NCBI GenBank assembly: GCA_045591175.1
Contig: JAZNSI010000038.1
Coordinates: 25,951 to 89,950, forward strand
Direction of reading: 5' to 3'
Origin: UBA11524 sp045591175
Lineage (GTDB): Bacteria; Bacillota; Clostridia; Christensenellales; Aristaeellaceae
DNA: 64,000 bases
Position 1 is the stretch's first letter. Every line of letters starts with the position of its first letter. This document shows, one piece after another, positions 24,600 to 35,226 of the stretch. The translations under genes were made by a program, and so were the position numbers. Below the pieces are notes generated by a model, which was given only the letters and a program-made list of their open reading frames with translations, had not been told where the DNA came from and did not search any database.

Positions 24600-25679
24600 A
24601 TGCTAAGGATGATTCTTGCATTGGTTCTTTCCGCGGCCATCGTGCTGCTGACCGGCCCGAAGTTCATCGCCTGGCTGCGTAAGCTCAAGCTGGGCCAGAC
24701 CATCTACGAGCTGGGCCCCCAGTCCCATCAGAAAAAGCAGGGTACGCCCATCATGGGCGGTCTGTGCATTGCGCTGGGCTGCGTGGTGGCGTTCATCGTG
24801 TGCGGCGTGACGCTTGGTGCGTGGGATCACATGCTGGCGCTGCTGTTCGTGGCGCTGGGCTCCATGGCGGTGGGCTTCGGCGACGACTGGATCAAGATGG
24901 TCAAGAAGCGCCACGAGGGCCTGACCCCCTGGCAGAAGATCATCGGCCAGGCCGTGGTGTGCGTGGGCTTTGCCTGCTACTGCTACTTCCACCCGGATGT
25001 GGGCAGCAAGGTGATTGTGCCCTTCGTGAACGTCGAGTGGGATCTGGGCATCTTCTACATCCCGCTGCTGGCGCTGACGGTACTGTTCATGGTGAACTCC
25101 GCCAACCTGCAGGACGGCCTGGACGGCATTCTGTCCTCCGTGACGGCGGTGGGTTCCATTGGCTGGGCTGCGATTGCGCTGACGACTGCTGGTACGCTGG
25201 TTAACGTGGCAAGCTCCTATGGTGTGGGTATTGTAAACTATCCTGAGGACATGGCGGCGCGTACTGCACTGGCGGGCAACTACCAGACCATCGCCGTGTT
25301 CGCTCTGGCTCTGTGCGGTGCTTGCATTGGCTTCCTGCGTTTTAACCATTACCCGGCGACCGTCTTCATGGGCGATACCGGCTCCATGTTCATCGGCGGT
25401 GCGGTGGTTGGTATAGCGATGCTTCTGCGCGAGCCCTTCCTGCTGCTGCTGATTGGCTTCACCATGGTCATGTCCAGCGTGAGCGTTATCCTGCAGCGCT
25501 ACTACTACAAGCTGACCCGCAAACTGACCGGTACCCCCAAGCGCCTGTTCAAGATGTCGCCGCTCCATCACCACTTTGAGCTCTGCGGCATGAAGGAGAC
25601 TAAGATTGTCCTCATGTATACCATCGTTACGACGGTTTTGAGCGCGATTGCCTGGTTCTCCATCAACGTGCTTTTCTGA
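24600..25679 (+). CDS. mraY: Phospho-MurNAc-pentapeptide translocase MraY
   Basis: A 359-residue polytopic membrane enzyme that transfers phospho-MurNAc-pentapeptide to C55-P, forming lipid I. Family motifs are present: KKQGTPIMGG, the GFGDDWIK Asp pair, NSANLQDGLDGI (usually NAVNLTDGLDGL), FMGDTGSM and SPLHHHFEL. About ten transmembrane segments are visible. GAGG precedes the ATG; murE ends 24 bases upstream. Confidence 0.96.
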   Translation: MLRMILALVLSAAIVLLTGPKFIAWLRKLKLGQTIYELGPQSHQKKQGTPIMGGLCIALGCVVAFIVCGVTLGAWDHMLALLFVALGSMAVGFGDDWIKMVKKRHEGLTPWQKIIGQAVVCVGFACYCYFHPDVGSKVIVPFVNVEWDLGIFYIPLLALTVLFMVNSANLQDGLDGILSSVTAVGSIGWAAIALTTAGTLVNVASSYGVGIVNYPEDMAARTALAGNYQTIAVFALALCGACIGFLRFNHYPATVFMGDTGSMFIGGAVVGIAMLLREPFLLLLIGFTMVMSSVSVILQRYYYKLTRKLTGTPKRLFKMSPLHHHFELCGMKETKIVLMYTIVTTVLSAIAWFSINVLF

Positions 25680-25704
25680 TTACACACACAGGAGGCGCAT
25701 CCAC

Positions 25705-27078
25705 ATGCGCAACATGAATAACTATGCCGGCAAGCGCGTCCTCGTCGTGGGCATGGCCCGCAGCGGCGTGGCGGCGGCAAAGCTGCTCCACAAGGCCGGC
25801 GCCAAGGTCGTCATCAACGACAACAAGACCGCCGACCAGCTCGGCGACGCGCTGCTGCCCCTGAAGGGGCTTGACATCGAATACGCCCTCGGCTGCCCGG
25901 CAGGGGAGTGCCTCGCCGGTATCGACGCGATGATCATCAGCCCCGGCATCCCGGACACCGCCGGCTTCGTCGTCAAGGCGAAGGAAATGGGGATTTACGT
26001 CACCGGCGAGCTGGAGATGGCTTATCAGCTGTCCTCCGGCGAAATGGTGGCCATCACCGGCACCAACGGCAAGACCACCACCGTCAGCCTGCTGGGCGAG
26101 ATCTTCCGCAATGCAGGCCGCACCACCCATGTGGTGGGCAACATCGGTTATCCCTACTCGGCGGCGGGCTTTGACAGCGCGGACAGCGACATGTTCGTCT
26201 GCGAGGTCAGCTCCTTCCAGATGGAAACCGCGGAGACCTTCCACCCCCGCTGCGGCGCGCTGCTGAATATCACCGAGGATCACCTCAACCGCCACGGCAC
26301 CATGGAGTGCTATGCGCAAACCAAAATGCGCATGTTCCAGAACATGACGGCGGAGGATGTGGCGGTCTTCAATGCGGATGACCCGGCGCTCGTGCCCTAC
26401 ATCCCGCAGGTGAAGGCCCAGGTGATGCTCTTCTCCCGCAAGGCCGAAGTCGAGAACGGCGCCTTCGTCCGCGATGGCGTCATCATGACCCGCTGGAATG
26501 GCGTTGAAACCGCTGTCTGCCCGGCGGACGAGCTGTACATCCCCGGCCCCCACAACCTCGAAAACGCCCTCGCGGCGGCCTGCATGGCGACGGCCTGCGG
26601 CGTGGATGGGAACGTCATTGCCCACACCTTCCGCACCTTCACCGGCGTGGAGCACCGCATCGAGTTCGTCCGCGAGCTGGAGGGCGTGCGGTACATCAAC
26701 GACTCCAAGGGCACCAATGTGGACTCCACCATCAAGGCCATCCAGACCATGAATCGCCCCACGGCCATCATCCTTGGTGGTTACGACAAGCATTGCGACT
26801 TCACTCCCATGGTGAAGGAAATGCTGGCTTCCGACTATATCCGCGAGGCGGTGCTGATCGGCGTGACGGCGGATCAGATCGAGCGCCAGTGCCGGGAGAA
26901 CGGCTATGTCAACCTGCACCGCGCCGCGACCCTGAAGGACGCCATCGACCAGTGCCGCGCCCTGAGCGCAGAGGGCTGGAACGTGCTGCTCAGCCCGGCC
27001 TGCGCTTCCTTCGATATGTTCCCGGACTATGAGGCCCGCGGCAGGATTTTCAAAGAGCTTGTCAATGAATTGAATTAA
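25705..27078 (+). CDS. murD: UDP-MurNAc-L-alanine:D-glutamate ligase
   Basis: A 457-residue Mur ligase. The N-terminal Rossmann-like UMAG-binding domain starts VLVVGMARSGVAAAK. The ATP loop is TGTNGKTT (K123). HRIEFVRE and NDSKGTNVDST are the conserved central and C-terminal motifs. It adds D-glutamate to UDP-MurNAc-L-Ala. The ATG at 25705 follows AGGAGG by 9 bases; an upstream in-frame extension overlaps mraY and is rejected. Confidence 0.95.
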   Translation: MRNMNNYAGKRVLVVGMARSGVAAAKLLHKAGAKVVINDNKTADQLGDALLPLKGLDIEYALGCPAGECLAGIDAMIISPGIPDTAGFVVKAKEMGIYVTGELEMAYQLSSGEMVAITGTNGKTTTVSLLGEIFRNAGRTTHVVGNIGYPYSAAGFDSADSDMFVCEVSSFQMETAETFHPRCGALLNITEDHLNRHGTMECYAQTKMRMFQNMTAEDVAVFNADDPALVPYIPQVKAQVMLFSRKAEVENGAFVRDGVIMTRWNGVETAVCPADELYIPGPHNLENALAAACMATACGVDGNVIAHTFRTFTGVEHRIEFVRELEGVRYINDSKGTNVDSTIKAIQTMNRPTAIILGGYDKHCDFTPMVKEMLASDYIREAVLIGVTADQIERQCRENGYVNLHRAATLKDAIDQCRALSAEGWNVLLSPACASFDMFPDYEARGRIFKELVNELN

Positions 27079-27117
27079 CCGGACGAAGTCCGTGCGCGAT
27101 CCGTGAAAGGAGCAGCC

Positions 27118-28266
27118 ATGCTGCAAAGGGAAAGCGCACCAAAGAGGCTCATCAAGGTACTCACGCGCAGACGCAATCCTGTGGACAGCAGCCTTGTCAT
27201 CATCATGGTGATGCTGCTGTCTGCGGGGTTGCTGGTTCTGTTTTCAGCCACTTATTTCGCCGCGACGGAAAACCCCTTCAGCGAAGTCATCAAGCAGCTG
27301 ATGGGCATTGCCCTGGGGACGGCCGCCTGTATGGTCACCAGCCGCATCCCGTACCGCTTCTGGCGTCAGACGTGGGTAGTGGCCACGGGGCTGGCCGTGT
27401 CGGCGGTGCTGCTGATCCTGGTCATCATCCCGGGCATCGGCGTGTACATCAACGGTTCGCGCCGGTGGCTGAGCCTGGGCGGATTATCCTTCCAGCCCTC
27501 GGAGCTGGCAAAGTTCGCCATCGTCCTGTACATGGCGACGGTGCTCAGCTATACCGGGCCGCGCATCAAGCGGCTGTGGACGGGCATCGTGCCGGTGCTG
27601 ATCGTGCCGGGCGTGACCTTCCTGCTCATCCTTGAACAGCCGAACCTGTCCACTGCGGGCTCCATCATGATCGTCAGCCTGATCCTGATCATCATGGCCG
27701 GGGCGAAGTGGCGGCACACGCTGCTGATGGTGGCGGGCGGACTGACCGTGGGCGCGTACTACGCCTGGTCGGAGCCCTACCGCAGGCGAAGGCTGCTGTC
27801 CTTCCGCAATCCCTTTGCGATGATGCACGACGAGGGCTACCAGCTCTCCCAGTCGCTGATCGCCTTTGGCTCCGGCGGCGTGTTCGGCATGGGGCTGGGG
27901 CAGGGAAGGCAGAAGTATGCCTACCTCCCGTACCCGGAGAGCGACTTCATCTTCGCCATCGTCGGCGAGGATTTTGGCTTGCTGGGATGCATCGTTGTCA
28001 TTGCGCTCTTTGTGGCGCTGATGATCGCGGGCTACCGGGTCGCCATTGCCTGCCGGGATAAGTTCGGCGCGCTGCTGGCGGCGGGGATCACCTCCTCCAT
28101 CACCGTGCAGGCTTTCCTGAATATGGGCGTGGTGGTGGGCATCCTCCCGACCACCGGATTGCCGTTGCCCTTCTTCTCCGCAGGCGGCACCAGCGTATCC
28201 ATCACCATGGCCGCCATGGGAATTTTGATGAATATTTCCAGAACGGCAGGGAAAATGGACTGCTGA
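27118..28266 (+). CDS. ftsW: SEDS-family peptidoglycan glycosyltransferase (FtsW/SpoVE)
   Basis: A 382-residue polytopic protein. Conserved SEDS features are NGSRRWLSLGGLSFQPSELAK, QPNLSTAG and, near the C-terminus, PTTGLPLPFFSAGGTS. These enzymes polymerise lipid II with a class B penicillin-binding protein; the PASTA protein two genes upstream of murE is the likely partner. AAAGGAG lies 6 bases before the ATG. FtsW, SpoVE and RodA cannot be told apart with certainty by sequence; position favours FtsW/SpoVE. Confidence 0.92.
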   Translation: MLQRESAPKRLIKVLTRRRNPVDSSLVIIMVMLLSAGLLVLFSATYFAATENPFSEVIKQLMGIALGTAACMVTSRIPYRFWRQTWVVATGLAVSAVLLILVIIPGIGVYINGSRRWLSLGGLSFQPSELAKFAIVLYMATVLSYTGPRIKRLWTGIVPVLIVPGVTFLLILEQPNLSTAGSIMIVSLILIIMAGAKWRHTLLMVAGGLTVGAYYAWSEPYRRRRLLSFRNPFAMMHDEGYQLSQSLIAFGSGGVFGMGLGQGRQKYAYLPYPESDFIFAIVGEDFGLLGCIVVIALFVALMIAGYRVAIACRDKFGALLAAGITSSITVQAFLNMGVVVGILPTTGLPLPFFSAGGTSVSITMAAMGILMNISRTAGKMDC

Positions 28267-28335
28267 TCGTTATATCATCAGGAACCAAAGTTTTCCGGTC
28301 ACATACGCTGTACCATCCCGATGGAGGTGGAGCGT

Positions 28336-29598
28336 ATGGAATCGTTGGTGATTCACGGCGGAAAGCGGCTGGAAGGCTCATTGCGGGTGGACGGCGCGAA
28401 GAATGCCGCCCTGCCCATCCTGGCGGCCAGCGTGCTGACGGAGGACACGGTGCATCTGCGCGACGTGCCGGACATCCTCGATGTACGCCGGATGGCGGAT
28501 ATCCTTGACATGCTGGGCTGCCAGACCCATTGGCAGGGCCATGAGCTGACCCTGTCAGGCCACAGCATGTGCTCCAGCGAGATGCCCGATGCACTTTCCA
28601 AGCAGATCCGCTCGTCGATCTTCCTGCTGGGGCCGATCCTGTCGCGCTTCCGCAGGGCGACGGTTACATATCCCGGCGGCTGCGAGATCGGCCTGCGTCC
28701 CATTGATCTGCACCTGTCCGGCCTTCGCGCCCTGGGCGTGGATGTGCGGGAGGAGGGCGGCGTCATCCACTGCGACGGCGCCAATATGCACGCCGGGGAG
28801 GTCCATCTGGATTACCCCTCCGTCGGCGCGACGGAGAACGTCATCATGGCAGCAGCTTGCCTTGACGGTACGACCACCATCCACAATGCCGCCCGGGAGC
28901 CGGAGATCGTCGATCTGTGCCGCTTCCTTACTGCGATGGGCGGGCGCATCCGCGGTGCGGGCAGCGCCACCATTCAGGTGGATGGCGTGAAGCGCCTCCA
29001 GGGCGCGGAATATGCCCCCATGCCGGACCGCATCGTGGCTGGAACGCTGCTGTGCGCGGGCGCGATCACCGGGGGAGAGGTCGAGCTGACCCATGCGCCG
29101 GTGACGGAAATGCATGCCATCTGCGCCAAGCTGCGCGAAATGGGCTGCGACATCCGCGAGGAGGCGGACGTGATCCACCTGAAGGCGCCTGTGCGGCTTT
29201 CGGCGTTTCCGATCCTGCAAACCCAGCCCCATCCGGGCTTCCCGACGGATATGCAGGCGCAAATGCTGGCTCTTTTGTCCGTTGCGGAAGGAACTGGCGT
29301 GATTGTGGAGAATGTATTTGAAAACAGGTTTACCCACGCGGGCGACCTGAACCGCATGGGCGCCAGGATCATTTGCTCCGGGCGCACGGCGATCGTCCGC
29401 GGCGTGGAGGGCCTGACCGGTGCGCATGTGACGGCCCGCGATCTTCGCGGCGGTGCGGCGCTGACCCTGGCCGGGCTACGGGCTCAGGGGGAGACGGTGG
29501 TGGAGCATGCAGAGCTCATCGACCGGGGATACGAGCATTTCGAGCGTCAGCTGAGCCGTCTTGGCGCAGATGTGACGCGCATACATACCACAGCATAA
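28336..29598 (+). CDS. murA: UDP-N-acetylglucosamine 1-carboxyvinyltransferase MurA
   Basis: A 420-residue cytosolic enzyme catalysing the first committed wall step. KNAALPILAA near the N-terminus binds substrate; the catalytic, fosfomycin-sensitive cysteine is C116 in PGGCEIG. RPIDLH and HAGDLNRMGA are also typical. The start at 28336 follows GGAGGTGG; ATG 28321 lies over the ribosome binding site. murA here occupies the place where murG or murC often stands. Confidence 0.95.
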   Translation: MESLVIHGGKRLEGSLRVDGAKNAALPILAASVLTEDTVHLRDVPDILDVRRMADILDMLGCQTHWQGHELTLSGHSMCSSEMPDALSKQIRSSIFLLGPILSRFRRATVTYPGGCEIGLRPIDLHLSGLRALGVDVREEGGVIHCDGANMHAGEVHLDYPSVGATENVIMAAACLDGTTTIHNAAREPEIVDLCRFLTAMGGRIRGAGSATIQVDGVKRLQGAEYAPMPDRIVAGTLLCAGAITGGEVELTHAPVTEMHAICAKLREMGCDIREEADVIHLKAPVRLSAFPILQTQPHPGFPTDMQAQMLALLSVAEGTGVIVENVFENRFTHAGDLNRMGARIICSGRTAIVRGVEGLTGAHVTARDLRGGAALTLAGLRAQGETVVEHAELIDRGYEHFERQLSRLGADVTRIHTTA

Positions 29599-29612
29599 GA
29601 GAAAAGCTGCGG

Positions 29613-29632
29613 GCCGGAGGGAACCCTCCGGC
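29613..29632. repeat. Perfect 9-bp hairpin between murA and ftsQ
   Basis: GCCGGAGGG-AA-CCCTCCGGC is followed by GC-rich sequence, not a T-run. It is unlikely to terminate and may act in mRNA processing or translation tuning. Confidence 0.5.
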
Positions 29633-29656
29633 GGCGCGGCGGAAGGGAGTGACCCC

Positions 29657-30670
29657 ATGGACGGACGCGGATGGAACACCGGCAATCAGCCGCCGGTGAA
29701 GAACAATATGCCTGATTCCCCCTTCGAGGAGCCGGAGCAGGCTCCGGAATTGCGGGATGACCGCTCGGAGCATCTGTACAGTCGGGACGAGCCCTTCTGG
29801 AACCGGGTGGTGGACGCCCCTCAGGCGGGCCGCGATATTCCCAAGGATGCGAATTACTGGAACCATCCCGATGTGATGGACACCGATCATCTGCTGTTCT
29901 ACGACAACGACACAAAGCTGCAAAAGCTGCGGAAGTTCCTCGGCTCCGGCGTGGTGAAGCGGTTCCTGGTGATTTTCGCCATCGTGGTGGTGGCCGCCGT
30001 GATCCTGTACAGCGCGCTGTTCCAGGTGCGCGCCATCCACGTGACGGGCAACACCAGCATCAGCGAGCAGGAGATCATCCGCCTGTCGGGACTGCAGGTT
30101 GGTCAGAATTCGATGACCATTGACGACGAAGCCGTCATGCGTAAGGTGGAGGGAAATCGCTATCTGCGCTGCACGCTGGTGGACGTCCAGTGGGATTCGG
30201 TCACCATCCACGTCAAGGAGCGGGTGCCGGCGGTGTACATCAACCACAATGGCATGGTGGTGGTGCTGGACAACCGCGGTTTTGTGCTGGAGGAATCCCT
30301 CTTTGATGGCGGGGATTACAGCAAGCTGGTGAAGGTCATCGGCCTGAACGTGCGCCGCTGTGCGCTGGGGCAGCAGATCGCGCTGACCTCCGCCACGCAG
30401 CTGCAGACCTTCACCCAGATCCTCGTGGAGCTCAAGGCCATGAAGGGGATCGATCTCATTGCTGAATTGGATATGTCCTCGATGGACAGCATATACCTGA
30501 CCACCCGCGGCGGGGAAAACCAGCGCTTCTACGTCCGCCTGGGCAGCGAGGAGAGCATCCATGAGAAGCTCCGCGCCTTCATGATCACCCGCGACAAGGT
30601 GCTGCAAATGGGCTATACCTCCGGAACGATCGATGTGACAGACCCCGGCAGACCCACCTATTCGCCCTGA
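29657..30670 (+). CDS. ftsQ: FtsQ/DivIB division protein
   Basis: A 337-residue bitopic protein. A long, polar cytoplasmic region (1-100) is followed by a transmembrane helix (101-122), a POTRA domain starting VRAIHVTGNTSISEQEI, and the FtsQ beta domain. The family scaffolds FtsL/DivIC at the septum. GGAAGGGAG precedes the ATG. The cytoplasmic part is acidic and not conserved. Position between murA and ftsA supports the call. Confidence 0.9.
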   Translation: MDGRGWNTGNQPPVKNNMPDSPFEEPEQAPELRDDRSEHLYSRDEPFWNRVVDAPQAGRDIPKDANYWNHPDVMDTDHLLFYDNDTKLQKLRKFLGSGVVKRFLVIFAIVVVAAVILYSALFQVRAIHVTGNTSISEQEIIRLSGLQVGQNSMTIDDEAVMRKVEGNRYLRCTLVDVQWDSVTIHVKERVPAVYINHNGMVVVLDNRGFVLEESLFDGGDYSKLVKVIGLNVRRCALGQQIALTSATQLQTFTQILVELKAMKGIDLIAELDMSSMDSIYLTTRGGENQRFYVRLGSEESIHEKLRAFMITRDKVLQMGYTSGTIDVTDPGRPTYSP

Positions 30671-30747
30671 TGAGGCGAGATTTTCCACCAAGAGGCAAAA
30701 AAACTGTAACAAAATGCACACAAATCCCCGCAAATGCAGGAAAATGC

Positions 30748-30776
30748 TTGCAATCTGGCGGGAAAACGTATATAAT
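30748..30776 (+). promoter_or_regulatory. Sigma-A promoter of ftsA-ftsZ
   Basis: TTGCAA, 17-base spacer, TATAAT. It leaves a leader of about 160 bases before ftsA. Confidence 0.8.
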
Positions 30777-30784
30777 GTAAAGTG

Positions 30785-30940
30785 GTTAAATGGATAGTGG
30801 CTTCCCATACCATTCTGGCTGTGGGGACAAGCCTTTGAACTACACGGCGGATCCGTTCCGCATCAGAAATGGTTTCCCGAATCATCCCAGCGCATATGCG
30901 GGGGCGCACAGGAAGCCGGAAAACAGGGGGATTGATCAAT
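30785..30940 (+). other. Long structured 5' leader of ftsA
   Basis: The leader has a hairpin built from GGCTT-CCCA (about 30800) and TGGGG-AC-AAGCC (about 30820-30834). No known riboswitch consensus was recognised and no open frame in it has a ribosome binding site. The 270-base ftsQ-ftsA gap holds only this leader and its promoter. Confidence 0.4.
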
Positions 30941-32143
30941 ATGAAGACCACGGTAACGAGCCTCGATTTCGGTACGAGCAAGATCGTGACCCTGGTTGCC
31001 GAGAACAGCGGCGCCCAGCGCTGCGACATCGTCGGCGCTGGCATCGTGACCTACAATGGCTTCCTGGAGGATGGCTGGAACAACCCCGCCGAGATCGACG
31101 ACTGCATCCGCGAGGCCATTTCCCAGGCCGAGCAGCAGAGCCATCACAAGATCCGCGAGGTCAATATCGGCGTGCCCGGCGCCTTCACCAAGGTGTATGT
31201 CACCGAGGCCCGCGTGTCCCTGACCGGCGCTGATCCCCATGTCACGGCCAACGACGTGCGCGCGGTGTTCAAGAAGGCCACGGAGAATCTGGGCCTGGAG
31301 ACGCTGCCTGGCGAGATCATCAACTCCAGCCCCGCCTGGTTCCGCGTGGACGACGGCAAGAAGACCCTCGAACCCGTGGGCCTCAAGGGCCGCGAGCTGA
31401 CGGCGCTGATCTCCTTCGTCATCGGCAACCGCTTCTTCCTGGATGACGTGACCACCCGCCTGCGCAACATGGACATCAAGCCCAAGCACTTCTTCTCCAC
31501 CCCCGCGGGCGAGGCAATGCTCTATCTGCCCGAGGAGGACCGTGACCGTACGGCGGTGCTGATCGATATCGGCTACCTGAACACCGAGGTCATGGCGGTG
31601 GAAGGCGACGCGCTGATCTTCCACAAGTGCATCGACATCGGCGGCGGCCACATCGCGGCTGACCTGTCCGAGCAGCTGGATATCTCCTTCAAGAACGCTG
31701 AGGAGAAGATCAAGCAGCCCTTCGTGTACTCCATGTCCGCCACGCCCGAGACCTACGAGATCCCCGCGATGAACGAGCAGCCCGCCCGTTCCTTCACCCG
31801 CGATGAGGTGGCTCCCATCATCACCGCCCGTGTGGACGAGATCGCGGCGGAGATCAAGAAGGCGCTGGAAGAGTCTGGCGTGAAGCTGGGCAACTGGTCC
31901 AATGTGTACCTGACCGGCGGCGGCGTCGCGTTCAACCGCGGCGGCAAGGACTACCTGAGCTCCAAGCTGGGCCGTCCCGTCCGCGATACGCCCAAGCGCA
32001 CCGTCAAGATGTCCAGCCCCATCTACTCCTCCACCATGGGCCTGATGGACCTGATCATCGACACCATGGAGCAGCAGCGTCAGCCCGCCAGCGGCGTGGC
32101 CGGCAAGCTCGGCGAGTTCTTCAAGTCCCTTGTGGGCGGCTAA
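30941..32143 (+). CDS. ftsA: FtsA, actin-like division protein
   Basis: A 400-residue actin-fold ATPase. The phosphate-1 motif is SLDFGTSKIVTLV near the N-terminus; phosphate-2 is VLIDIGYLNTEV; the adenosine motif is VYLTGGGVAF. The C-terminal GKLGEFFKSLVGG resembles the amphipathic membrane-targeting helix of FtsA. It tethers FtsZ filaments to the membrane. The ATG at 30941 follows AGGGGG by about 10 bases; the longer frame to 30869 overlaps the leader and is rejected. ftsZ follows after 51 bases. Confidence 0.92.
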   Translation: MKTTVTSLDFGTSKIVTLVAENSGAQRCDIVGAGIVTYNGFLEDGWNNPAEIDDCIREAISQAEQQSHHKIREVNIGVPGAFTKVYVTEARVSLTGADPHVTANDVRAVFKKATENLGLETLPGEIINSSPAWFRVDDGKKTLEPVGLKGRELTALISFVIGNRFFLDDVTTRLRNMDIKPKHFFSTPAGEAMLYLPEEDRDRTAVLIDIGYLNTEVMAVEGDALIFHKCIDIGGGHIAADLSEQLDISFKNAEEKIKQPFVYSMSATPETYEIPAMNEQPARSFTRDEVAPIITARVDEIAAEIKKALEESGVKLGNWSNVYLTGGGVAFNRGGKDYLSSKLGRPVRDTPKRTVKMSSPIYSSTMGLMDLIIDTMEQQRQPASGVAGKLGEFFKSLVGG

Positions 32144-32194
32144 GCGCTCCTTGAACATAGCATACAACCACTGATAATATAGGGGGATGCAAAC

Positions 32195-33586
<1,392 letters not shown>

Positions 33587-33605
33587 GCTGAATCATGAAA
33601 CATAT

Positions 33606-33642
33606 CGGCATGGTATGGAGCGATCCGGCCATGCCGTTTTTT
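33606..33642 (+). terminator. ftsZ terminator
   Basis: CGGCATGG and CCATGCCG form a stem followed by TTTTTT. Confidence 0.9.
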
Positions 33643-33681
33643 CAGCGGAGAAAACTTTTGCCGCAAAGTAGGGGATACCCC

Positions 33682-33710
33682 TTGCTTTTTTGTGGCAGGT
33701 CTGCTATAAT
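33682..33710 (+). promoter_or_regulatory. Sigma-A promoter of the SRP RNA gene
   Basis: TTGCTT, 17-base spacer, TATAAT, ending about 6 bases before the predicted RNA 5' end. Confidence 0.75.
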
Positions 33711-33715
33711 ATCAA

Positions 33716-33846
33716 AGCCGTATTGCAATGACGATTGGGTCCCGTGCGATTCTTCTGTGTGAACCATGTCAGGACCGGAAGGTAGCAGCATTAAGCATTC
33801 GACGGATGTGCTGCGGGGCTGCCCATTCTGAGCGTACGGTCTTTTA
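33716..33846 (+). ncRNA. ffs: Signal recognition particle RNA (small bacterial type)
   Basis: The apical domain is unmistakable: CCATGTCAGGACCGGAAGG, then TAGCAGCATTAAG and GATGTGCTGCGGGGC, which hold the Ffh-binding asymmetric and symmetric loops and the tetraloop GGAA. The ends can pair: GCCGTA (33717-33722) with TACGGT (33835-33840), and GATTGGG with CCCATTC with one mismatch. No Alu domain is seen, so this is the short 4.5S-like class rather than the large Bacillus form. Ends are estimated from pairing and the T-rich tail. Confidence 0.9.
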
Positions 33847-33859
33847 TTTTGCCGCAATG

Positions 33860-33892
33860 CGCACAGTCCTCATGCAGTGCTGTGCGTTTTTT
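33860..33892 (+). terminator. Terminator downstream of SRP RNA
   Basis: CGCACAG and CTGTGCG arms followed by TTTTTTG. Confidence 0.75.
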
Positions 33893-33990
33893 GTGGGCAG
33901 GGAAGCATGGTGCTGTCATGGATGGGCGGAAAAAATCCATTCGCGACACACATGCGCCGTGGATTGCCATTCTTTTGGCGCTGCGGGTGG

Positions 33991-34020
33991 TTTACAATCC
34001 GCACCGGCGCATGGTATAAT
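33991..34020 (+). promoter_or_regulatory. Sigma-A promoter of uxuA
   Basis: TTTACA, 18-base spacer, TATAAT, about 95 bases before uxuA. Confidence 0.7.
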
Positions 34021-34114
34021 ATAGACAATGTGAGCGTGTGCCCAAAAGGCGGCTCCGCATGGCACAACGATGGAGGCTGCGTCCCGGCAGCCCCGTAATA
34101 AGGAGAGAACGCAT

Positions 34115-35194
34115 ATGAAGATGACCTTCCGCTGGTATGGCAAGGAGATCGACCCCATTCAGCTCAAGTACGTCAAGCAGATTCCCGGTATGTCTGGCCT
34201 GATGGGCCTGCTGGACAAGCCCGCCGGTGTTGACTGGCCCGAAGAGGAAGTCAAGGAGCTGGTGGATTACGTCCACTCCTGCGGTCTGGAACTGGAAGTG
34301 ATCGAGTCCGTCAACGTCCATGAGGACATCAAGATGGGCCTGCCCACCCGTGACGAGTATATCAAGAATTACTGCTCCACCGTCCGTACCCTGGCCAAGT
34401 ATGGCGTGAAGGTCATCGTGTACAACTTCATGCCCATCTTCGACTGGCTGCGTACCGACCTGGCCCGCGAAATCCCCGAGGATGGCTCCAACTCCCTGTA
34501 CTTCAACGAGGAAGATCTGGGCGAAATGGGCCCCATGGAGATCGTCCGCCGTACCGCCGAGGACTCCAAGGGCTTCACCCTGCCCGGCTGGGAGCCCGAG
34601 CGTCTGGCTCTGCTGGAGACCACGCTGAAGCAGTACGAGGGCATCACCCCCGACATGCTGCGCGAGAACTACAAGTACTTCCTGGAGCGCGTGTGCCCCG
34701 TGTGTGAGGAAGTCGGCGTGAAGCTGGCCTGCCATCCCGACGATCCCGCCTGGCCCATCTTTGGCCTGCCCCGCATCGCCCACAGCCAGGAGGACTACGA
34801 CAAGATCGTCAACCTGTACAACAGCCCCGCCAACACCCTGTGCCTGTGCACCGGCTCTCTGGGCTCCAACCCCGAGAACGACATTCCCGCCATCATCCGT
34901 CACTTCGGCGAGATGGACCGCATTGGCGCGATGCACGTGCGCAACGTGAAGTACCTGGGCTACCGTCACTTCCGTGAGGCGGCTCACCTGTCCTCCACCG
35001 GCGATCTGGACATGTTCGAGATCATGAAGGCGATCTACGACACCTGCCCCGACACCTACATCCGCCCCGACCATGGCCGCATGATCTGGGACGAGGAAGG
35101 CCGGCCCGGCTATGGCCTGTACGATCGTGCCCTGGGCGCCACCTACATCAACGGCATCTGGGAAGCGCTCTGCAAAATTTACGGTCAGAAGTAA
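34115..35194 (+). CDS. uxuA: D-mannonate dehydratase
   Basis: A 359-residue TIM-barrel enzyme converting D-mannonate to 2-keto-3-deoxygluconate in hexuronate breakdown. The start MKMTFRWYGKEIDPI with IPGMSGLMGLLD, the HPDDPAWPIFGLPRI metal-binding segment and the IRPDHGRMIWDE C-terminal segment are characteristic of UxuA. The ATG at 34115 follows AAGGAG by 9 bases; a frame to 34070 has no site. Paired with the following mannitol-dehydrogenase-type gene, which supplies D-mannonate. Confidence 0.95.
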   Translation: MKMTFRWYGKEIDPIQLKYVKQIPGMSGLMGLLDKPAGVDWPEEEVKELVDYVHSCGLELEVIESVNVHEDIKMGLPTRDEYIKNYCSTVRTLAKYGVKVIVYNFMPIFDWLRTDLAREIPEDGSNSLYFNEEDLGEMGPMEIVRRTAEDSKGFTLPGWEPERLALLETTLKQYEGITPDMLRENYKYFLERVCPVCEEVGVKLACHPDDPAWPIFGLPRIAHSQEDYDKIVNLYNSPANTLCLCTGSLGSNPENDIPAIIRHFGEMDRIGAMHVRNVKYLGYRHFREAAHLSSTGDLDMFEIMKAIYDTCPDTYIRPDHGRMIWDEEGRPGYGLYDRALGATYINGIWEALCKIYGQK

Positions 35195-35197
35195 TAA

Positions 35198-35226
35198 TTG
35201 ACTAATATCGTGGTCAGTGGTATAGT
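35198..35226 (+). promoter_or_regulatory. uxuB promoter embedded in the uxuA terminator
   Basis: TTGACT (35198-35203), 17-base spacer, TATAGT (35221-35226). The spacer contains the left stem arm of the terminator hairpin at 35210-35258; see the findings. Confidence 0.65.

Noticed and set aside
27370..27640. Possible second gene inside ftsW
   Set aside because: Alternate frame of the SEDS gene; no start site or motif.
29613..29632. Perfect hairpin after murA as a terminator
   Set aside because: No T-run follows; ftsQ lies 25 bases beyond with no promoter of its own, so termination here is unlikely.
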